Below are positions 7,506-15,819 of a stretch of DNA of 64,000 bases, piece after piece (position 1 is the stretch's first letter; each line of letters begins with the position of its first letter). Origin of the DNA: CAYGTO01 sp964352815 (GTDB taxonomy: Bacteria > Pseudomonadota > Alphaproteobacteria > Rickettsiales > UBA3002); the NCBI GenBank assembly GCA_964352815.1, contig CAYGTO010000004.1:81121-145120 (forward strand). Reading direction: 5' to 3'. The position numbers and the translations under genes are program-made. The notes under the pieces were generated by a model that worked only from the letters and a program-made list of their open reading frames with translations, was not told where the DNA came from and made no database searches.

Positions 7506-9962
7506 ATGGCTATGACCGACAAAACAGACGATAGTAAAAAAGAAACCCTTCGCGTTTCGCGGCCTAAGACACTGTCTCTGACGAAGACGGTTGAGGGCGG
7601 GAAAGTAAAGCAGAACTTCTCGCGCGGCAAATCGAAAACTGTGACCGTTGAGGTGAAGAAGACGCGAACTTTTTCGCGTGGTGCTGCGGGTAGTATGGTG
7701 GCCGACAAGCCGGTTCCTAGAGGGCCGCGTGGCTTATCTCAAGCAGAGCAAGAGGCGCGCCTCAAAGCGCTACAGAAAAAAGATGAGGGTGGGGGAACGC
7801 TTGACCAAACGACGCCCGCTGTGCCAAAGCAAGAAATAAAGAAAAAATCCGATGATAAAACGACCGTGACGAAGCCTGTGAAGGCGGCGCCGGTCGATGA
7901 TTTGGCAGCGAAGAACATGCAGGCGATGCGTGATGCGCCGAAGCCGATAGAGACGGTGAAGAAGAAAGATGATGAAGAAAAAGACAAACCTAAGAAGATC
8001 AAACTAAAGGCAGACGGTCAGCGTCGTCAGTCGGGTAAGCTAACGATTGCTCAGGCACTGAACTATGATGAAGAGCGGACGCGTTCGCTCGCTTCGATTA
8101 AACGCCAACGTGCTAAGGCGAAGAAACATGACGATGATGGGCCGCAAGAGAAGATGGTGCGCGAGATTCGTCTTCCTGAGACGATTACCGTGCAAGAGCT
8201 TGCGAACCGGATGGCAGAGCGTGGTGTGGATGTGATTAAGGCGCTGATGAAGCTCGGCGTTATGGCGACGCCGCAACAAGCGATTGATGCGGATACGGCG
8301 GAATTAGTGATTGAGGAATTTGGTCATAAAACCAAGCGCGTGAGTGACGCTGATGTTGAAGATGTGCTCGTTCAGGAAGATGATAAGGACGAAGATTTGC
8401 AGGCACGCGCGCCGGTCGTGACCATTATGGGCCATGTCGATCACGGGAAAACCTCGCTGCTTGATGCGCTACGTCAGGCGAATGTGGTGGCGGGTGAAGC
8501 AGGCGGCATTACGCAGCATATTGGTGCGTATCAAACCCAAATTACATCGGGCGAGAAGATTACCTTCCTTGATACGCCGGGCCATGAAGCCTTTACGGCG
8601 ATGCGCGCGCGTGGTGCACAAGCAACAGATATCGTGGTGCTCGTTGTCGCGGCGGATGATGGTATTAAACCGCAAACGATCGAAGCGATTAACCATGCAA
8701 AAGCGGCAAAAGTACCGATCATTGTGGCGGTCAACAAGATCGACAAAGAGGGCGCAGACCCTGAGCGCGTGAAGAATGAGTTGATGCAGTATGAGCTGGT
8801 AGCAGAAGATTTTGGTGGCGATATCCAAGTCGTGCCAGTTTCGGCGCTTGAAAAAACCGGGCTTGATACGCTGCAGGAAAACATTGTGCTGCAGGCAGAA
8901 ATGCTCGATCTCAAAGCGAACTCAGGCGCCGCAGCGTCGGGCATTGTGATTGAGTCAAAAATTGATAAGGGCCGAGGAACAGTGGCGTCATTGCTGGTGC
9001 AGCGCGGGACGATGCGCGTGGGCGATATTGTTGTGGCCGGCGCAAGTTTTGGCCGCGTGCGTGCGATCGTTAATGATCGTGGTGAAAATCTCGAAGAAGC
9101 CATTCCATCGCAGCCGGTGGAGATTCTGGGCTTGGGTGAGCCACCGCAAGCGGGCGATGATTTTGCTGCGGTAGATTCGGAAAAAACCGCGCGGGATATT
9201 ACTGAATATCGTGCGAAGAAATTGCAAAGAGCCGCGCAGGTTGTGTCGGCGAAATCGCTCGACCAGCTCTTTGCGGCAGCAGGTAAAGAAGAGCAGAAAG
9301 AACTCTCGATCATTATTAAAGCCGATGTTCACGGCTCATCTGAGGCGATCGTTGGCAGTTTGGCGAAGTTTGAAAATGATGAAGTGCACATCAATATTGC
9401 GCATTCAGCGGTGGGTGCGATTTCGGAATCGGATATTTCACTTGCGATGGCAACCGGTGCGATGATCGTTGGTTTCAATGTGCGTGCCTCAGCCTCGGCG
9501 CGTGAAATGGCGGCGCGTGAGGGCATTCAACTGCGTTACTATTCGGTGATCTATGATGTGATCGACGATATCAAGCAGGCACTGTCTGGCTTGTTATCAC
9601 CAGAGCTTAAAGAGGAGATTCTCGGTTACGCGGAAATTCTTGAAGTGTTTAACGTAAGTAAAGTTGGTAAAGTCGCGGGTTGTAAAGTTATTGAGGGAAT
9701 CGTCAAGCGCGGCTCGAAGGTGCGCTTGTTACGTGATAATGTGGTCATTCACGATGGCACTTTGAAGACACTAAAGCGCTTCAAAGAGGAAGTGAAAGAA
9801 GTTAAGAACGGCTATGAGTGCGGGATGGCATTTGAGAATTATGATGACATTAAACAGGGCGATCAGATTGAATGTTACGATGTGAAAGAGATCGCGCGTG
9901 ACATTGAAGATGCAGCGAAGTCGGAAAAATCTGAGCCGCCGCAAAACGCTGAAGCGTCGTAA
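7506..9962 (+). CDS. infB: translation initiation factor IF-2
   Basis: GTPase that delivers initiator tRNA to the 30S subunit. A long, Lys/Ala-rich, low-complexity N-terminal region is followed by the IF2-N subdomain (TVQELANRMAERGVDVIKALMKLG). The GTPase domain begins at about residue 305, with G1 GHVDHGKTSLLD, G2 GGITQHIGA, G3 DTPGHEAF, G4 NKID and G5 in VSALEKTG. Domains II, III and C2 follow, ending near VKNGYECGMAFENYDDIKQGD. It is 818 residues long. No strong Shine-Dalgarno is seen before the ATG; an in-frame ATG two codons later is an alternative. Confidence 0.97.
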   Translation: MAMTDKTDDSKKETLRVSRPKTLSLTKTVEGGKVKQNFSRGKSKTVTVEVKKTRTFSRGAAGSMVADKPVPRGPRGLSQAEQEARLKALQKKDEGGGTLDQTTPAVPKQEIKKKSDDKTTVTKPVKAAPVDDLAAKNMQAMRDAPKPIETVKKKDDEEKDKPKKIKLKADGQRRQSGKLTIAQALNYDEERTRSLASIKRQRAKAKKHDDDGPQEKMVREIRLPETITVQELANRMAERGVDVIKALMKLGVMATPQQAIDADTAELVIEEFGHKTKRVSDADVEDVLVQEDDKDEDLQARAPVVTIMGHVDHGKTSLLDALRQANVVAGEAGGITQHIGAYQTQITSGEKITFLDTPGHEAFTAMRARGAQATDIVVLVVAADDGIKPQTIEAINHAKAAKVPIIVAVNKIDKEGADPERVKNELMQYELVAEDFGGDIQVVPVSALEKTGLDTLQENIVLQAEMLDLKANSGAAASGIVIESKIDKGRGTVASLLVQRGTMRVGDIVVAGASFGRVRAIVNDRGENLEEAIPSQPVEILGLGEPPQAGDDFAAVDSEKTARDITEYRAKKLQRAAQVVSAKSLDQLFAAAGKEEQKELSIIIKADVHGSSEAIVGSLAKFENDEVHINIAHSAVGAISESDISLAMATGAMIVGFNVRASASAREMAAREGIQLRYYSVIYDVIDDIKQALSGLLSPELKEEILGYAEILEVFNVSKVGKVAGCKVIEGIVKRGSKVRLLRDNVVIHDGTLKTLKRFKEEVKEVKNGYECGMAFENYDDIKQGDQIECYDVKEIARDIEDAAKSEKSEPPQNAEAS

Positions 9963-9964
9963 CC

Positions 9965-10050
9965 TGTCATCCTGTGAAATCGTCAAGCGGTTAGCACAGG
10001 ATCTCTTAACATAGATTCTGCGCACTCACTATGTTCGTCGCAGAATGACG
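9965..10050. repeat. empty palindromic element between infB and rbfA
   Basis: The left arm starts TGTCATCCTGTG and closes CACAGGATCT; the right arm runs from AGATTCTGCG to CGCAGAATGACG. The overall layout (TGTCAT-hairpin-GGATCT, short spacer, AGATTC-hairpin-ATGACG) is that of the other elements here. It sits within the infB-rbfA operon. Confidence 0.7.
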
Positions 10051-10060
10051 GAGTTTTACC

Positions 10061-10465
10061 ATGGGAAAACGAGAAACGAGCCGAATGCCATCGCAGCGAC
10101 AGCTCCGTGTGGGCGAACAAATTCGTCATGTGCTCGCAGACATTTTTATGCGCGGTGAGCTGTATATTGAAGGCTTGCGCGAAACCTCGATCACCGTGTC
10201 ACTGGTCAAAGTCGGCCCTGACTTGCGTAACGCAACGGCCTATGTCACGCCGCTTGCCGGGGTGAATGCGGAAGAAACCGTGCGCGCGCTGAACACAGGT
10301 GCGCCACTGATTCGTAAAATGATGAACAAAGAAATTACCATCAAATTTTCACCTAAACTCTACTTCAAACTCGATAAAAGTTTTGAGCATGCCGCACATA
10401 TCAACGCGCTTCTGAAGGATGAGAATATCGTCTGCGATTTGACGGCGGACACGCTCGATTCCTAA
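10061..10465 (+). CDS. rbfA: ribosome-binding factor A
   Basis: Cold-shock-associated 30S maturation factor. The small KH-like fold is recognisable: SQRQLRVGEQIRHVLADIF at the start, then ITVSLVKVGPDLRNATAYVTPL and IRKMMNKEITIKFSPKLYFKLDKSFEHAAHINALL. It is 134 residues, the usual size. A GGAG lies about 8 nt before the ATG, at the right edge of the preceding palindromic element. truB, the common next gene, is absent here. Confidence 0.94.
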   Translation: MGKRETSRMPSQRQLRVGEQIRHVLADIFMRGELYIEGLRETSITVSLVKVGPDLRNATAYVTPLAGVNAEETVRALNTGAPLIRKMMNKEITIKFSPKLYFKLDKSFEHAAHINALLKDENIVCDLTADTLDS

Positions 10466-10572
10466 AGGCATATCCCATATTACAAAGGCTGACTGTGGTT
10501 TTGGCGGGTTTTTGTTTACTCTCGCGCGCAGTTCCATAACATGTGATTAACGGAAACATATGAGGAGGAGCC

Positions 10573-11508
10573 GTGCGTCATTTTCAAACCATTTTGTACA
10601 TTAGTCAGGGCATTTGTGATGAATGTGAGGGGTTGAATCAGGCGCTCAGCATTGCGCGTAATAATGAAGGAAAGCTGAAAATTCTAACGCTATGCCCGCA
10701 GCTGCCGAATAAGATTGAAGGCTATAAGCAAAAATATCAAGAAGCGCTGATCGAGCAAGTGCATGCGTCGCTAGCGAAAGCGCGTGTGGTGACGAAGGTG
10801 ACCGAAGCGAATTTGCCGGTTGAGATCGAGGTGTTAGAAAGCAATACCCCGGCGGTGGATGTCATCAAGCAGGCGATTCAGCAGGATGCAGATCTGGTAA
10901 TTAAGGAAGCGGAACTGCGCGATTCGGGGCAGGGTTTTAAGGCGCTCGATATGCATTTGCTGCGGAAATGCCCGTGCCCGGTATGGCTGGCGCGGCCGAT
11001 TCCGGATTCGCGCAGCACGATGAAAGTGCTGGTGGCGATTGACCCGGAAAGCCATGAGAGCGCGTCGGAACAGCTGTCGTTACGGCTGCTTGAGCTGGCC
11101 GATTCGCTGGCCTGTTCGTGTAACCAGACGCTTGAGGTGATTTCCTGCTGGAAGTATCATTCGGAGGATTATTTGAAAGATAATGTTTGGGTGCGCGTGT
11201 CGGATGAGGCGTTGACCAATGAGATTGATCAGATGCGCGCGGAGCATCGCATCGCGCTCGATGCGTTGATCGAAAAAGCGCCGCGGAAGAGTAAGGTGAA
11301 GGTGCAGCATATTGCGGGCTTGCCGGAGAAGGTGATTCCGGAATTTGTCCGCGATCATGGTATTGATATTTTGCTGATGGGCACAGTCGCGCGGACGGGG
11401 ATTGCGGGCTTTATCTTTGGCAATACGGCAGAGAATATTGTGCAGGAGCTGTCATGCTCACTGGTCGCGCTGAAGCCGAACGGGTTTGTCTCGCCGGTGA
11501 AGGCGTAG
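10573..11508 (+). CDS. tandem universal stress protein (UspE-like)
   Basis: Two Usp domains in tandem: residues 1 to about 145 and 155 to 305. The second retains the nucleotide-binding signature near the C-terminus (LLMGTVARTGIAGFIFGNTAENIV), while the first is degenerate. Tandem Usp proteins such as UspE are cytoplasmic stress proteins; the ligand and role here are inferred only from the family. A strong GAGGAG at 10562-10568 supports the GTG start. It is a single gene between rbfA and the convergent groESL operon. Confidence 0.85.
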   Translation: MRHFQTILYISQGICDECEGLNQALSIARNNEGKLKILTLCPQLPNKIEGYKQKYQEALIEQVHASLAKARVVTKVTEANLPVEIEVLESNTPAVDVIKQAIQQDADLVIKEAELRDSGQGFKALDMHLLRKCPCPVWLARPIPDSRSTMKVLVAIDPESHESASEQLSLRLLELADSLACSCNQTLEVISCWKYHSEDYLKDNVWVRVSDEALTNEIDQMRAEHRIALDALIEKAPRKSKVKVQHIAGLPEKVIPEFVRDHGIDILLMGTVARTGIAGFIFGNTAENIVQELSCSLVALKPNGFVSPVKA

Positions 11509-11533
11509 CGCAAATATATTTCAAGACAGATTC

Positions 11534-11602
11534 TGTCATGCCGCATTTATTGCGGCATCTCATTCTACATTCTCCAGACCCCGCAACAAGTGCGGGGTGA
11601 CA
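11534..11602. repeat. empty palindromic element with two distinct hairpins
   Basis: The left arm is TGTCATGCCGCA-ttta-TTGCGGCAT and the right arm is ACCCCGCA-acaag-TGCGGGGTGACA. Each arm is its own palindrome with a different stem, and the outer ends TGTCAT and GTGACA are inverted. It lies between the Usp gene and the terminator shared with groEL. Confidence 0.7.
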
Positions 11603-11640
11603 ATATGGGGTAGCGTTTTAGCTGATTGCAGAAGCCAAAG

Positions 11641-11670
11641 AAAAGGCGGCCCGAGAGCCGCCTTTTTTAT
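11641..11670. terminator. bidirectional rho-independent terminator
   Basis: AAAAGGCGGC-CCGAGA-GCCGCCTTTTTT can end transcription from the Usp gene on the plus strand and from groEL on the minus strand. The same GGCGGC stem is used at 28890 and in a variant form at 4494. Confidence 0.75.
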
Positions 11671-11673
11671 GCC

Positions 11674-11753
11674 CGTCATCCTGAGCGAAGCGAAGGATCT
11701 ATCTCGCCTGTGGCCACATAGACCCTTCGTCATTTCTGTTCCTCAGGATGACG
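11674..11753. repeat. empty palindromic element (GTCATCCTGAG type)
   Basis: CGTCATCCTGAG-CGAAGCGAAGGATCT at the left mirrors TAGACCCTTCG...CTCAGGATGACG at the right. This subtype is the one found in frame inside uvrD and the GNAT gene. Confidence 0.7.
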
Positions 11754-11774
11754 AGGAGCATTGTCTCGAATGAC

Positions 11775-13430
11775 CTAGAAGCCCATGCCACCCATGCCGC
11801 CCATAGCACCCATATCAGGCATGCCACCAGCGCCACCACCAGAGTTTTTGTCCTCTGGTTCCTCGGCAATAAGCGCCTCAGTAGTGATCATGAGACCTGC
11901 AACCGATGCAGCATCTTGAAGGGCAGTGCGAACGACTTTCGTCGGATCGATAATCCCTTCTTTGATCATGTCAGTATACTCAAGCGTCTGCGCGTTGAAG
12001 CCATAGCTGGTGTCATCGCTCTCAAGCAACTTACCCGCAACAACTGCGCCATCAAGGCCTGCATTCTCAACGATCTGACGAATCGGTGCTTGAAGTGCAC
12101 GGCGGATGATATTGATACCCGCTTTCTCATCGTCATTCTCAGGCTTCACTTTATCAAGTGCACGGCTCGCATAAAGAAGGGTCACGCCACCACCTGGTAC
12201 GATACCTTCTTCGACGGCGGCACGTGTAGCATGTAGCGCATCATCGACACGGTCTTTACGCTCTTTCACTTCCACCTCTGACGCGCCGCCCACTTTAAGG
12301 ACCGCCACACCGCCAGAGAGTTTCGCTAAACGCTCTTGAAGTTTTTCTTTGTCGTAATCAGACGAAGTCTCTTCGACCTGCGCACGAATTTGTGCACAAC
12401 GTGCTTCGATCGCCTTCTTATCGCCTGCACCATCAATGATGGTGGTGTCTTCTTTTGTGATCACGACTTTCTTCGCTTTACCCAGCATGTCGAGGGTTAC
12501 AGCTTCTAGCTTCATGCCAAGATCTTCACTCACCATTTCACCTTTGGTCAGGATCGCGATATCTTCGAGCATTGATTTGCGACGATCGCCAAAGCCAGGT
12601 GCTTTCACCGCGGCAACTTTCAGGCCACCACGCAGGCGGTTTACCACGAGTGTCGCTAGCGCTTCACCTTCGACATCTTCTGCGATGATAAGAAGTGGAC
12701 GCTGTGACTGAACAATCGCTTCAAGCAATGGAAGCATTTGCTGCAAGCCAGAGAGTTTCTTTTCAAAGATCAGGATGTAGGGGTTTTCTAGTTCTACAGA
12801 CATCTTTTCAGAGTTGGTCACGAAATAAGGAGAGAGGTATCCGCGATCGAACTGCATCCCTTCAACGGTTTCCAGTTCAAACTCGAGACCTTTCGCTTCT
12901 TCTACAGTGATGACGCCCTCTTTGCCGACTTTTTCCATCGCTTCTGCGATTTTGTCGCCAATTTCTTTATCACCATTCGCAGAAATCGTACCCACCTGGG
13001 CAATCTCGCCATGTGATTTGATTTCTTTCGACTCTTTCTGAATGCTTGCAATAACGGCAGAGACGGCTTTATCAATACCACGTTTCAGATCCATCGGGTT
13101 CAGACCAGCGGCAACAGCTTTCGCGCCTTCCACCACGATCGCTTGTGCAAGCACAGTTGCCGTAGTAGTGCCATCACCGGCGATATCGTTGGTTTTGCTC
13201 GCCACTTCCTTAAGCATCTGCGCACCCATATTCTCGAATCTGTCTTTCAGTTCGATTTCTTTCGCAACAGAAACGCCATCCTTTGTGATGCGTGGTGCAC
13301 CGAATGATTTTTCAAGCACCACGTTACGGCCTTTTGGCCCAAGCGTGACTTTAACGGCATCAGCCAGTTTGTTCGCACCCGCAATCATGCGGTCGCGGCC
13401 CTTTTGTTCGAATGCAATTTGTTTTGCCAT
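11775..13430 (-). CDS. groL: 60 kDa chaperonin GroEL
   Basis: ATP-driven protein-folding chamber. The 551-residue protein contains the canonical nucleotide-binding segment VTLGPKGRNVVLEKSFGAP, the DGTTTATVLAQAI motif and the GGM-rich C-terminal tail (GGMPDMGAMGGMGGMGF). It is encoded 21 nt after groES as part of the groESL operon and ends just before a palindromic element and a bidirectional terminator. A single full-length copy is visible in the window. Confidence 0.98.
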   Translation of the reverse strand: MAKQIAFEQKGRDRMIAGANKLADAVKVTLGPKGRNVVLEKSFGAPRITKDGVSVAKEIELKDRFENMGAQMLKEVASKTNDIAGDGTTTATVLAQAIVVEGAKAVAAGLNPMDLKRGIDKAVSAVIASIQKESKEIKSHGEIAQVGTISANGDKEIGDKIAEAMEKVGKEGVITVEEAKGLEFELETVEGMQFDRGYLSPYFVTNSEKMSVELENPYILIFEKKLSGLQQMLPLLEAIVQSQRPLLIIAEDVEGEALATLVVNRLRGGLKVAAVKAPGFGDRRKSMLEDIAILTKGEMVSEDLGMKLEAVTLDMLGKAKKVVITKEDTTIIDGAGDKKAIEARCAQIRAQVEETSSDYDKEKLQERLAKLSGGVAVLKVGGASEVEVKERKDRVDDALHATRAAVEEGIVPGGGVTLLYASRALDKVKPENDDEKAGINIIRRALQAPIRQIVENAGLDGAVVAGKLLESDDTSYGFNAQTLEYTDMIKEGIIDPTKVVRTALQDAASVAGLMITTEALIAEEPEDKNSGGGAGGMPDMGAMGGMGGMGF

Positions 13431-13451
13431 GATTCTTTCTCCTTATTTATG

Positions 13452-13769
13452 TTATGCGGCTTTCTTTTTAGACGCTTTTTGTTCTACGATCCCGATGATG
13501 TCCGACTCTTTCATCACGAGCATTTCTTCGCCATCCAGCTTGATCTCAGTACCAGACCATTTGCCGAAAAGAACGATATCGCCAGCTTTCACATCCATCG
13601 CGATGTATTTGCCAGCTTCATCACGTGTGCCTGGGCCTGCCGCGATGATTTCGCCTTGCATTGGCTTTTCTTTGGCTGTGTCAGGAATAATGATCCCGCC
13701 AGCAGACTTTTCTTCCGCATCAATGCGGCGTACGATCACACGATCGTGAAGGGGACGAATGTTTGTCAT
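13452..13769 (-). CDS. groS: 10 kDa co-chaperonin GroES
   Basis: Lid of the GroEL chamber. The sequence shows RPLHDRVIVRRIDAEEKSAGGIIIPDTAKEKP (including the mobile loop) and the closing IVEQKASKKKAA. The ATG at 13769 follows AAGGAG with 7-nt spacing; a TTG two codons upstream is a weaker alternative. It is 105 residues. It is transcribed with groEL from the promoter at 13844-13872. Confidence 0.97.
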   Translation of the reverse strand: MTNIRPLHDRVIVRRIDAEEKSAGGIIIPDTAKEKPMQGEIIAAGPGTRDEAGKYIAMDVKAGDIVLFGKWSGTEIKLDGEEMLVMKESDIIGIVEQKASKKKAA

Positions 13770-13817
13770 ATGCAAACTCCTTATTTAACGTTATACATCA
13801 TTAGAAAAATTCCAAAA

Positions 13818-13834
13818 ATGCAGCATTTCTGCAT
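13818..13834. promoter_or_regulatory. palindrome in the groES leader
   Basis: ATGCAG-CATTT-CTGCAT lies just downstream of the predicted -10, near the 5' end of the groESL transcript. No CIRCE element (TTAGCACTC-N9-GAGTGCTAA) is present, so this could be an alternative operator or a 5' stabilising hairpin. The function is not shown. Confidence 0.35.
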
Positions 13835-13843
13835 CGTATGGCG

Positions 13844-13872
13844 GATGTAGGCCTGTAGGGAGGGTGTGTCAA
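13844..13872 (-). promoter_or_regulatory. groESL promoter
   Basis: On the minus strand a perfect TTGACA (13867-13872) precedes TACATC (13844-13849) with a 17-nt spacer. The sequence around it, CTTGAC with a C-rich spacer, also resembles RpoH-type heat-shock promoters of alphaproteobacteria. The region between the promoter and groES is about 75 nt. Confidence 0.5.
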
Positions 13873-13922
13873 GGGATAGCATGCAAAAAAATGACCAGAA
13901 AGTAATAAAGAAGGCAAAAAAA

Positions 13923-14078
13923 TGTCATTGCTACGGTAAGCGAGTAGAAAGCGAGCGCATCCAGGCAATCCAGTCCCATGAAATCAGGAGATTTCATGGA
14001 ATATTGAAATGTCTGCTGACATTTCAATGGTGGATCCCCGGGGTCGTTTGCCTGCTGACAAACGTCCCGAGGATGACA
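13923..14078. repeat. composite palindromic element E1 (three inner hairpins)
   Basis: The outer ends are TGTCATTG...GGCAATCCA and TGGATCCCCGGG...CCCGAGGATGACA. Inside are hairpin A (13976-13999, stem CCATGAAATC, loop AGGA), hairpin B (14003-14028, stem ATTGAAATGTC, loop TGCT) and hairpin C (14045-14064, stem CGTTTG, loop CCTGCTGA). Compared with E2 and E3 the stems change on both sides while the TGCTGAC loop stays. It directly precedes the uracil-DNA glycosylase gene, and its GAGG could act as that gene's ribosome-binding site. Confidence 0.8.
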
Positions 14079-14080
14079 AA

Positions 14081-14746
14081 ATGAACCACCCAGCCCCCAA
14101 TTGCCCTCAATGTCCTCGTCTTGTGGCTTTCCGTGAGGCGAATCAGGGGCAGCATCCCGATTTCTTTAATGGCGCGGTGCCGTCTTTTGGTTCGATTGAG
14201 GCGAAGCTGCTCGTAGTGGGGCTGGCGCCGGGGCTCAAAGGGGCGAATGCGACGGGGCGGCCCTTTACGGGGGATTATGCCGGCGATGTGCTCTATCCAG
14301 CGTTGAAGGCGGCAGGGCTAGCGACGGGTAACTATGACAAGCGCCCCGATGATGGGTTGGAGTTAATCGAGACGCGGATCACCAATGCGGTGCGCTGCGT
14401 TCCGCCGGAGAATAAACCGACGGGGCCGGAGATTAATGAATGTAACCCGTTTCTCACTCATGAGATTCAGGCGATGCCAAACCTGAAGGTGCTGATCTCA
14501 CTGGGCGGGATTTCGCATAAAGCCATTCTCAAAGCGCTGGGAATGAAGCAGTCGGCCTTTGCCTTCGGCCATGCGTCGGAGCATCCGCTTGAGGTACAAG
14601 GGCGGCAGGTGATCTTGCTTAACTCGTATCACACGTCGCGTTATAATATGAACACTGGCCGGCTGACCGAAGTGATGTTTGAGGGGATTGTGGCGAGAGC
14701 GGCGGAGCTGATAAATATAGTCACCCCGGCGAAAGCCGGGGTCTAA
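14081..14746 (+). CDS. uracil-DNA glycosylase, family 5 (UDGb) type
   Basis: Base-excision repair glycosylase removing uracil, and often other deaminated bases, from DNA. Seen: motif 1 GLAPGLKGANATGRPFTGDYAG, which is diagnostic for family 5, and motif 2 SYHTSRYNMNTGRLT. Four cysteines suit a 4Fe-4S cluster: CPQC at the N-terminus, VRCVPP and NECNPF. The ATG at 14081 is preferred because the frame upstream of it is repeat sequence. The last residues (VTPAKAGV) are encoded by the palindromic repeat at 14720, so the natural C-terminus has been extended or replaced by repeat DNA. It is 221 residues. Confidence 0.88.
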   Translation: MNHPAPNCPQCPRLVAFREANQGQHPDFFNGAVPSFGSIEAKLLVVGLAPGLKGANATGRPFTGDYAGDVLYPALKAAGLATGNYDKRPDDGLELIETRITNAVRCVPPENKPTGPEINECNPFLTHEIQAMPNLKVLISLGGISHKAILKALGMKQSAFAFGHASEHPLEVQGRQVILLNSYHTSRYNMNTGRLTEVMFEGIVARAAELINIVTPAKAGV

Positions 14747-14785
14747 TCTAAATGAAGACGAGATACCGGCTTTCGCCGGTATGAC
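14720..14785. repeat. empty palindromic element overlapping the UDG 3' end
   Basis: The left hairpin ACCCCGGC-GAAA-GCCGGGGT and the right hairpin ATACCGGC-TTTC-GCCGGTAT are bounded by GTCAC and ATGAC. It provides the last codons and stop of the glycosylase gene. Confidence 0.75.
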
Positions 14786-14812
14786 TAGACCTAAGTTGCT
14801 ATTGTCATACCG

Positions 14813-14880
14813 TTGCAAAACGGTATCTCGTCGGTATCATGGAACGGGCATTAATGCGTTTACCGGTATGAGCTAGTCAT
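14813..14880. repeat. palindromic repeat upstream of the GIY-YIG gene
   Basis: TGTCATACCG-TTGCAAAA-CGGTATCTCG is followed by further CGGTAT/ACCGGTATGAG pieces that end just before the GIY-YIG start codon. It is probably the left arm and remnants of an element that carries the gene at 14882. Confidence 0.55.
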
Positions 14881-14881
14881 T

Positions 14882-15181
14882 ATGCCAAGAGGGTATGTGT
14901 ATATCATCACTAATCAGCCACATGGTGTGCTCTACACAGGTGTCACTAACGATATTGGTGTTCGCATGCAGGAACATCGAAACGGCAGAGGCTCAGAATT
15001 CGCAAGTAAATATAAGCTCAAACGACTGGTTTACGTTGAAAATCATGATGTGATGCATCAAGCGATTCATCGTGAGAAATGCATTAAAGAATGGAAACGT
15101 GATTGGAAAATTGAGCTTATTGAATCCATTAATCCTGAATGGCGTGATTTGTTTCACGAAGCTGTTTTAGATTATACCTAA
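14882..15181 (+). CDS. GIY-YIG nuclease family small protein (copy 1)
   Basis: A 99-residue single-domain GIY-YIG protein of the UPF0213/YhbQ-like type. Seen: YVYIITNQPHGVLYTGVTND (the GIY-YIG strand pair), the catalytic-type Arg in RMQEHRNG, KYKLKRLVYVE, and the Glu-containing HREKCIKEWKRDWKIELIESINPEW. Such proteins are small putative endonucleases of unknown role. Palindromic repeats lie immediately upstream; no matching arm is seen downstream. The 3' end overlaps the convergent membrane protein gene by 4 nt. Confidence 0.88.
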   Translation: MPRGYVYIITNQPHGVLYTGVTNDIGVRMQEHRNGRGSEFASKYKLKRLVYVENHDVMHQAIHREKCIKEWKRDWKIELIESINPEWRDLFHEAVLDYT

Positions 15182-15774
15182 AACAAATTATTAATACTAC
15201 GGCCTATATTACGCATGCTACGATCCCAACCCGATTCAGCAGTGATTTTACAGGTCGGCGTCGCGCCCTGGCGGAGTTTACACCATTTGCGTTTTACCTG
15301 ATCATAACAACTCACCCCATCCAGGGTTTGCTGGGTGTCATGTACTTTCAGTAGTTCGGTAAATTCACGGCACTGCTCACCGCTGCCATTGGTGAAGGTG
15401 CGGGTCGGGGTTAAGGTGCCGTGAATATTGTGGTAGTTCCACGCATACGCTTCACCGTCATGCACCTTCTGCATCACTTCTTTGAAGATGTGAAAATAGT
15501 AGCTCAGCTCATCGGTGCGCATTTGCGGCAGAAGGTCGCGTGAAAATTTGCTATTCCCATCTTCTTGGTATTCAACGCCTTGAACCACGCGCATGGTTGG
15601 GTCTTGGCTCTCTGTGCTTGTAATAATCGGGTCATCGGAGATAAAGAGTGAGAAAAGAAGGTAGAAGCCGCCGACCCAGACCAGTACCTTGGTGAGCGGT
15701 CCCCATAAGAAATGCAGTGGGCCGAGCGCGAAGGCAAGGGTGCGTACGAAGAGTAAGTAAATGGCGCGAAACAT
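15178..15774 (-). CDS. membrane-anchored protein with surface-antigen-like domain
   Basis: A hydrophobic N-terminal segment (GPLHFLWGPLTKVLVWVGGFYLLFSLFI, about residues 18-45) is followed by a soluble domain. Part of it (YAWNYHNIHGTLTPTRTF, then GEQCREFTELL and LDGVSCYDQVKRKWCKL) resembles the C-terminal domain of the 17-kDa/RT0821-type antigens common in alphaproteobacteria. The four cysteines of that part (QCREF, VSCYD, KWCKL, PTCKI) may pair. There is no lipobox. The function is unknown. It lies between a GIY-YIG gene and trpS; 198 residues. Confidence 0.65.
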   Translation of the reverse strand: MFRAIYLLFVRTLAFALGPLHFLWGPLTKVLVWVGGFYLLFSLFISDDPIITSTESQDPTMRVVQGVEYQEDGNSKFSRDLLPQMRTDELSYYFHIFKEVMQKVHDGEAYAWNYHNIHGTLTPTRTFTNGSGEQCREFTELLKVHDTQQTLDGVSCYDQVKRKWCKLRQGATPTCKITAESGWDRSMRNIGRSINNLF

Positions 15775-15819
15775 GATGGTAGTATAGACAAAGTCTCAGG
15801 GGTTGTCATCCTGCTACGT

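Noticed and set aside
13404..13850. 148-residue ORF antisense to groES and its leader
   Set aside because: Phe/Cys/His-rich shadow of groES; ends in the promoter region with no supporting signals.
13770..13870. CIRCE operator upstream of groES
   Set aside because: No TTAGCACTC-N9-GAGTGCTAA sequence is present; only an unrelated short palindrome.
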